Positions 51,566 to 56,790 of a stretch of 56,790 nucleotides of DNA are shown piece by piece. The position numbers were made by a program, and so were the translations under genes. Each line of letters starts with the position of its first letter. Position 1 is the first letter of the stretch. Source of the stretch: Paracoccaceae bacterium (GTDB taxonomy: Bacteria; Pseudomonadota; Alphaproteobacteria; Rhodobacterales; Rhodobacteraceae); assembly GCA_024636555.1 (NCBI GenBank), contig JAGXGW010000060.1:1-56790 (forward strand). The letters are read 5' to 3'. The notes beneath the pieces are model-generated. The model was not told the DNA's origin and did no database searches. It saw only the letters and a program-made list of their open reading frames with translations.

Positions 51566-52899
51566 ATTGCGGTATCTCCTTCAGGTTTCACCCAGCCTAG
51601 CAACAATAGCCCCAGAAGGAAAAGCAGGATCAGCGGCGTCACGCCGAGTTGTTGGCTTTGCGTCACCGCTGTCATCACACCGATGGACAGGGGCGCGATG
51701 AAGGAGGTGGCCTTACCCGCCAGTGCGTAAAGACCGAAGGCTTCGGTCATCCGTGCGGGATTGGCCTGCCGCACCATCATCGTCCGCGAGGCGGCCTGAA
51801 TAACGCCGCCCGCCGCGCCGATCAGCGCACCGAGGATGTAGAAGGTGATATCGGGCAGTCTCGATGTTGCATCGACGGGGATGCCGTAGACGGAATCCCG
51901 CGAGATGAAGACGATCGAGATCGCCACGAAGGTCAGCACGAGGATGCAGAAGCGAATCACTTTCTTCGGGCCGAAATAGTCATCGGCCATGCCGCCGAGC
52001 CACGCAAAGATCGTGCCAGAGATGATGGCGACGATGCCGAATACGCCGGTATCCACGACCGACCACTCCAGAACGCCCGCCGCATAGATGCCGCCAAAGA
52101 CATACATCCCGTTGAGCGCATCGCGGTAGAACATCGACGAGGCCAGATAGGCGAACAACGAGGGTGTTTGCGGCAAGGTCCGCAGCGTACGGACGACATC
52201 ACCCAGCGCGCGCTTGACCGCGCCTTTGGTGGCGCGGGCGGGCTTGGGATCGCGGACCCACAGAAAGAACGGGATCATGAAGACCGCATACCATATCGCC
52301 GTCAGCGGCCCCACAGCGCGGGTGCCTTCACGCGCCGCGGGATCAAGCCCGAAGATCGGATCGATCCCGATGAAGGTTTTGCCGGTGGCCGCGCTTTCTG
52401 CCAGAAACAGCAGCATGATGATGAGCGTGACCATGCCGCCCAGATAGCCGAAGGCCCAGCCGTTGCCGGAGATCCGGCCGATCTGCTCTTTGGTGCCCAG
52501 ATCCGGCAGCATCGAATTGGTGAAGATCGTGGCAAATTCCATACCGATCATGCCGATGGCGAAAAACACCAGCGTCAGGATCAGGTTGAAATTGTCAGGG
52601 GCAGCCCACCACAACCCGAAAGATCCGATCACATACATGATCGAGAACAGCCAGATCCAGCGCAAACGGTTACCCGAGGTATCAGCCATCGCTCCGAGAA
52701 TGGGGGCGAATACCGCGATGATGAAGCCAGCGGCACCAATGCCGAAGCCCCATGCCGATTGGGCCGCGGTGCCGTCCTGCATCAGTTCCGAGACGTAGGG
52801 CGCGAAGATGAAGGTGATGAGGAGCGTGTTGTAGGGCTGGCTGGCCCAATCGAAGAAAAACCAACCCCAGATGCGTCGCCGCATTGAAATAACCGTCAT
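51538..52899 (-). CDS. UMF1/Atg22-type MFS transporter
   Basis: 453 residues with about twelve hydrophobic segments. The N-terminal WGWFFFDWASQPYNTLL and ILGAMADTSGNR are hallmarks of the Atg22/UMF1 group, proposed amino-acid or small-molecule effluxers. ATG 52899 has GAGAGGG upstream; ATG 52884 is an alternative. It is the first gene of the three-gene overlapping operon with mepA and the phytase-like esterase gene. Confidence 0.92.
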   Translation of the reverse strand: MTVISMRRRIWGWFFFDWASQPYNTLLITFIFAPYVSELMQDGTAAQSAWGFGIGAAGFIIAVFAPILGAMADTSGNRLRWIWLFSIMYVIGSFGLWWAAPDNFNLILTLVFFAIGMIGMEFATIFTNSMLPDLGTKEQIGRISGNGWAFGYLGGMVTLIIMLLFLAESAATGKTFIGIDPIFGLDPAAREGTRAVGPLTAIWYAVFMIPFFLWVRDPKPARATKGAVKRALGDVVRTLRTLPQTPSLFAYLASSMFYRDALNGMYVFGGIYAAGVLEWSVVDTGVFGIVAIISGTIFAWLGGMADDYFGPKKVIRFCILVLTFVAISIVFISRDSVYGIPVDATSRLPDITFYILGALIGAAGGVIQAASRTMMVRQANPARMTEAFGLYALAGKATSFIAPLSIGVMTAVTQSQQLGVTPLILLFLLGLLLLGWVKPEGDTAIWSERPVLS

Positions 52900-53108
52900 A
52901 CCGCCCTCTCGTGCCCGCCTGTCATACAGGGCTCTCGCGCTGGATATGACAGCCAAATCATGACACAGGCAAGACAATCCTGCCAAGCCATCTGCTTGTT
53001 TTCCGGCCTGTTGCGGTCCTGTTGTTCTTGTAAGAGGGCGAATCCGGTCCTTGCCACAGGCGCGCGTCCGGCTTACCTGTGTCGCGTGAAACCGGAGGAC
53101 CGAGACGG

Positions 53109-53393
53109 ATGATTGCCCTTTACCAGACCCTTGCCCTTGTCCTTAACGTGGTCTTCTACATCATGCTGGCGCATATCATCATGAGTTGGTTGATCAATTT
53201 TCAGGTGCTGAACCTGGGCCAGCCAATGGTCAACCAGTTCTGGACCGGGCTGAACCGTCTGCTGGAGCCGGTCTATACTCCGATCCGGAATATCCTGCCT
53301 GACACGCGCCCGCTCGATCTTGCGCCGCTTGTGGCCTTCATCGCCGTGATCGCGCTGCGGGACTTCATCCTGCCTGCGGTGCTTTTGGGATAA
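53109..53393 (+). CDS. YggT family membrane protein
   Basis: 94 residues, two hydrophobic segments (about 5-28 and 68-90) separated by the conserved LLEPVYTPIRNILP. YggT proteins are linked to osmotic and division-plane functions but are not assigned. GAGG lies about 11 bases before the ATG. It is a single gene between the divergent MFS operon and recQ. Confidence 0.92.
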   Translation: MIALYQTLALVLNVVFYIMLAHIIMSWLINFQVLNLGQPMVNQFWTGLNRLLEPVYTPIRNILPDTRPLDLAPLVAFIAVIALRDFILPAVLLG

Positions 53394-53501
53394 TTTGAAC
53401 AGCATTCCCGTGCGCAGACCTCTTTCGGCCTCTTGCTCAACAACCCATGGTATGGGAATACTTGGCCCTGAGCAGATATAGATAAACCGACAGGGGTCCC
53501 C

Positions 53502-55541
53502 ATGCAAAGCGCCGTCCCGCTTCTGCGCGATATATTCGGATTCGACGCCTTCCGACCGGGTCAGGCAGAGATCGTGGAAGCCGTGGCTGACGGGCGCAAC
53601 GTGCTGGCGATCATGCCCACAGGCGGCGGCAAATCCCTGTGCTTCCAACTGCCCGCGCTGATGCGCGAAGGGGTGACCGTGGTGATCTCGCCGCTGATCG
53701 CCCTGATGCGCGATCAGGTCCGCGCGCTGCGCGAGGCGGGGGTCGAGGCGGGGGCGCTCACCTCCGGCAATACGCCGGAGGAGACAGACGCCGTCTGGCT
53801 CGCGCTTGAGGAAAAGCGGCTCAAACTGCTGTATATCGCGCCGGAACGGCTGGCAGCGCATTCGTCGTTCGGAATGCTGAAGCGCGCCGGAGTCAGCCTG
53901 ATTGCCGTGGACGAGGCGCATTGCGTCAGCCAGTGGGGGCACGACTTCCGGCCCGATTACCTCAGGATCGGAGAGTTGCGCCGCGCGCTTGATGTGCCTT
54001 TGGCGGCCTTTACCGCCACAGCCGATGCCGAAACGCAGGACGAGATTGTCACCCGGCTTTTCGACGGCCATGCCCCGCAAAAGTTCCTGCGCGGCTTTGA
54101 CCGTCCGAACATCCACCTTGCCTTTGCCGCCAAGGACAACCCGCGCCGCCAGATCCTGTCTTTTGCCGCCGCCCGCAAGGGACAGTCGGGGATTGTCTAT
54201 TGCGGCACCCGCGCCAAGACCGAAACGCTCGCCGCTGCCCTGCGCGAGGCGGGTCATTCCGCCTGCCATTATCACGGCGGGATGGAGGCCGAGGCGCGGC
54301 GGATCACGGAAACCCGCTTCCAGCAGGAGGACGGTTTGATCGTCGTGGCGACCGTGGCTTTCGGGATGGGGATCGACAAGCCCGATATCCGCTGGGTCGC
54401 CCATGCCGACCTGCCCAAATCCATCGAGTCCTATTATCAGGAAATCGGGCGTGCGGGCCGCGATGGCGCGCCGGCTGAAACACTCACACTCTACGGCCCC
54501 GACGACATCCGTCTGCGCCGGTCGCAGATTGACGAGGGCTTGGCCCCCGCTGATCGCCGGATGGCGGATCATGCGCGGCTGAATGCGCTGCTGGGTCTGG
54601 CCGAGGCGCTGGAATGCCGCCGCCAGACGCTCCTGCGCTATTTTGGCGAGAGCCCCGAACCCTGCGGGAATTGCGATCTGTGCGACACGCCAGCCAAGGT
54701 CTTTGACGGCACGCTTGCTGTCCGCAAAGCCCTCTCGGCGATCCTGCGCACCGAAGAATGGTTCGGCGCGGGCCATCTGATCGACATCCTTACCGGCAAT
54801 ACAACTGACAAGGTACGCGAACGCGGACATGACGCGTTGCCAACCTTCGGTGTCGGACGCGATTATTCCCGCCCGCAATGGCAGGCGATTTTCCGGCAGA
54901 TGATGGGGCATGACCTGATCCGTCCCGATCCCGAACGCCACGGTGCGCTGCGGATGACCGAAAGCGCCCGCCCGATCCTGCGTGACGAGGCGGGGATTAC
55001 CCTGCGCAGCGATTCCATCGCCACGCCGGATCGCCGCCCCGCTGTGAAAATGCTTGTGTCGGACGAGGATGCGCCGCTTCTGTCGGCCCTCAAGGCCAAG
55101 CGCCGCGCCTTGGCCGAGGCGGCGCGCGTTCCGGCTTACGTGATCTTCACCGACAAGACCCTGATCGAGATGGCCGAAACGCGGCCCGCCACGCTGGATG
55201 CGATGGCGCGGATCGGCGGGATCGGGGCCAAGAAGCTCGAAAGCTATGGCCGCACCTTCCTTGAGGTGATCAACGGCGCGGTGGAACAGATGCATCCGGC
55301 GCGCCGCAAGATGGCCGGGCGGACCGAGGGCACGGTTTACGACAAGTTGCTGGCAGTGCAGGCCGATCTGGCAAGAGGCAATGACGGGATCGACAAGCCG
55401 CTGAGTTGCTCTGCCGCGCTGCTGGCCAAGGTCGCGCAACTGCGGCCAAGAGATGCCGGCGAGATGGAGCGTCTGCTGGGCGACAAAAGGGCGGAACGAT
55501 TTGGCCCCGCCTTTCTGGACGTGCTGCGCGATGCGGGCTAG
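53502..55541 (+). CDS. recQ: RecQ ATP-dependent DNA helicase
   Basis: 679 residues. Superfamily 2 motifs: MPTGGGKSLCFQLPAL (I), VDEAHCVSQWGHDFRPDY (II/DEAH and aromatic loop), IGRAGRDG (VI). A zinc-binding region with CGNCDLC and a winged helix follow, then a C-terminal HRDC domain (about 520-600). It unwinds structured DNA during recombination repair. The length is somewhat above Escherichia coli RecQ (about 610) because of an extra C-terminal helical region. Confidence 0.97.
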   Translation: MQSAVPLLRDIFGFDAFRPGQAEIVEAVADGRNVLAIMPTGGGKSLCFQLPALMREGVTVVISPLIALMRDQVRALREAGVEAGALTSGNTPEETDAVWLALEEKRLKLLYIAPERLAAHSSFGMLKRAGVSLIAVDEAHCVSQWGHDFRPDYLRIGELRRALDVPLAAFTATADAETQDEIVTRLFDGHAPQKFLRGFDRPNIHLAFAAKDNPRRQILSFAAARKGQSGIVYCGTRAKTETLAAALREAGHSACHYHGGMEAEARRITETRFQQEDGLIVVATVAFGMGIDKPDIRWVAHADLPKSIESYYQEIGRAGRDGAPAETLTLYGPDDIRLRRSQIDEGLAPADRRMADHARLNALLGLAEALECRRQTLLRYFGESPEPCGNCDLCDTPAKVFDGTLAVRKALSAILRTEEWFGAGHLIDILTGNTTDKVRERGHDALPTFGVGRDYSRPQWQAIFRQMMGHDLIRPDPERHGALRMTESARPILRDEAGITLRSDSIATPDRRPAVKMLVSDEDAPLLSALKAKRRALAEAARVPAYVIFTDKTLIEMAETRPATLDAMARIGGIGAKKLESYGRTFLEVINGAVEQMHPARRKMAGRTEGTVYDKLLAVQADLARGNDGIDKPLSCSAALLAKVAQLRPRDAGEMERLLGDKRAERFGPAFLDVLRDAG

Positions 55542-55574
55542 TTCCTGTCAAAAGCTGCTGCAAAGGAAACCGGA

Positions 55575-56351
55575 ATGCTGATCACCGTGTCACCCGCCAA
55601 GAAACTGGATATGTCCGAGGTCAGGGATGTGACCCCGACTGTGCCCGCCTTCGCGCAGGATGCAGACAAGCTGGCCGAAGTGGCGCGGGACCTGAGCGTG
55701 AAGGACCTGCAAAAGCTGATGGGGATCAGCGAGACCCTTGCACGGCTCAACGCCGATCGGTTTCGCAACTTCGGCACGATGGAGACGAAACCCGCGGCAC
55801 TGGCCTTTGCGGGCGATACCTATCAGGGGCTTGAAGCAGGATCGCTGGACGCTGACGAGATGGCCTTTGCGCAGGATCACTTGCGGATTTTGTCGGGCCT
55901 TTACGGCGTGCTGCGCCCTTTGGATGCGATCCAGCCCTACCGTCTGGAGATGGGAAGCCGCCTGAAAACAACGCAAGGCGCCTCGCTCTATGATTACTGG
56001 GGCGCGCGGATCGCGCAGACGTTGAACGCGCAGGCAGCGGCGCTGGGCACCGATGTTCTGGTCAACTGCGCCAGTCAGGAATATTTTGGCGCGGTCGATC
56101 TGTCCGCGCTCAAGCCGCGCGTTATCACGCCCGTGTTTCTCGAGGAAAAGAACGGCGAGGCCAAGATCGTCAGCTTCTACGCCAAAAAGGCACGCGGCGC
56201 GATGGCGCGTTACATCATCCAGCGGCGGCTGACCGATCCCGAGGGGCTGCGCGATTTCGATTCCGGCGGTTATGCCTATCGTCCCGAGCAAAGCGAGGGT
56301 GACCGCTGGGTGTTCCAACGCGCGGCTGGCGCGGCTGACAAGGCGGCCTGA
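55575..56351 (+). CDS. yaaA: YaaA peroxide-stress protein
   Basis: 258 residues, the usual length. Blocks MLITVSPAKKLD, GLEAGSLDADEM, LSGLYGVLRPLD and KIVSFYAKKARGAMAR are typical of YaaA (DUF328), a DNA-binding protein that lowers free iron during peroxide stress. It starts 33 bases after recQ on the same strand, so co-transcription is likely. An oxidative and DNA-damage link fits both genes. Confidence 0.95.
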   Translation: MLITVSPAKKLDMSEVRDVTPTVPAFAQDADKLAEVARDLSVKDLQKLMGISETLARLNADRFRNFGTMETKPAALAFAGDTYQGLEAGSLDADEMAFAQDHLRILSGLYGVLRPLDAIQPYRLEMGSRLKTTQGASLYDYWGARIAQTLNAQAAALGTDVLVNCASQEYFGAVDLSALKPRVITPVFLEEKNGEAKIVSFYAKKARGAMARYIIQRRLTDPEGLRDFDSGGYAYRPEQSEGDRWVFQRAAGAADKAA

Positions 56352-56361
56352 TCACCTGCGG

Positions 56362-56790
56362 TCAGGCGGAACGGTCCCGCACTTCGGCCAAGGTTTCATC
56401 TGGCGCATCTGCATCATCCGGTACGGGACTAGCCGCACCCGGCGGGCAGTGTGCCACGATCCTGTCGATCAGATCGGCCTTGCGTAGAGGTTTCGTGAGA
56501 ACTTCATCCAGTCCGCAAGACAGGATCACTTCTCGGTCGCCTGCCATGGCATGGGCTGTCATGGCGATGATCGGCACAGGCGCACGCGCCTGCGCTTTTT
56601 CCGCATCCCGCAGAACGCGCGTTGCTTCTTTGCCATCCATTTCGGGCATGGAGATATCCATGAACACCAGATCGGGCTGGAATGCGGGGCAGATCGCGAC
56701 AGCCTCCGCTCCGTTGCCAGCGAAGCGAAGCTCGATTTTCAGGTGTTGCACCATCCGCGAGAACACAAGCTGGTTGGTCATGTTGTCCTC
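56362..56790 (-). CDS. response-regulator receiver domain, C-terminal part of a (hybrid) kinase, partial
   Basis: The frame is open through the right edge, where it reads EDN just before TNQLVFSR, the start of a REC domain, so the gene continues beyond the window. The phospho-acceptor aspartate (LVFMDISMPEMDG) and the conserved lysine (LTKPL) are present. An acidic tail of about 25 residues follows. It is likely the last domain of a hybrid histidine kinase. It is convergent with yaaA. Confidence 0.85.
   Translation of the reverse strand, partial: EDNMTNQLVFSRMVQHLKIELRFAGNGAEAVAICPAFQPDLVFMDISMPEMDGKEATRVLRDAEKAQARAPVPIIAMTAHAMAGDREVILSCGLDEVLTKPLRKADLIDRIVAHCPPGAASPVPDDADAPDETLAEVRDRSA

Overview
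The window is G+C-rich alphaproteobacterial chromosome. It looks like the Rhodobacteraceae (Roseobacter group): it has a DNA polymerase IV with an N-terminal zinc ribbon, a 41-residue RpmJ without the full zinc-ribbon cysteines, carboxy(nor)spermidine-type polyamine genes, a zur-znuCB/znuA locus and many ABC transporters. Species cannot be told from the sequence alone. Almost all genes are complete. The left edge probably holds the promoter and leader of an rRNA operon running leftward out of the window, and the right edge cuts a response-regulator receiver domain.

Layout. 0.5-3.6 kb: msrP-msrQ methionine sulfoxide repair behind an FMN/3Fe-4S glutamate-synthase-like protein. 3.9-7.4 kb: a secreted fasciclin protein and ClpB. 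7.6-12.3 kb: housekeeping genes (unknown protein, pyrF, SPFH/NfeD pair, Nudix, dinB). 12.28-13.76 kb: a small A+T-richer insertion between the convergent dinB and N-formylglutamate amidohydrolase genes. It carries a ClpP/SppA-class serine protease gene and a 59-codon partner, is flanked by a 9-bp direct repeat and ends in a hairpin. 14.7-17.1 kb: tRNA-Val(GAC), rpmJ, and an SGNH-like/GSCFA gene pair. 17.1-25.8 kb: one long minus-strand operon of acyl-CoA ligase, LivG, LivH, a 59-aa membrane protein, LivM, LivK, LivF and a PaaK-like ligase. It is transcribed divergently from a hybrid histidine kinase/OmpR regulator pair (26.0-28.6 kb), which is its likely controller.

28.6-32.0 kb: the zinc regulon, with zur-znuC-znuB divergent from znuA across two identical 12-bp palindromes. 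32.0-36.4 kb: ugpBAEC glycerol-phosphate importer behind a structured leader, with an intrinsic terminator after ugpB. 36.4-41.9 kb: CDP-alcohol phosphatidyltransferase, MFS carrier, trhO, pncA-pncB NAD salvage, RidA. 42.2-45.8 kb: ynjBCD importer. 45.9-48.2 kb: polyamine synthesis pair. 48.4-49.7 kb: arfB, a structured small-RNA candidate with its own promoter and terminator (possibly 6S RNA), and a VUT/queuosine-precursor transporter. 49.8-52.9 kb: three overlapping genes (UMF1-type MFS, MepA, phytase-like esterase). 53.1-56.8 kb: yggT, recQ, yaaA and the partial receiver domain.

The best candidates for something undescribed are the 1.5-kb protease insertion, the small RNA at about 48.9 kb, and the ligase/Liv/two-component cluster with its embedded small membrane protein. 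No CRISPR array, complete transposase, integrase or prophage was seen.
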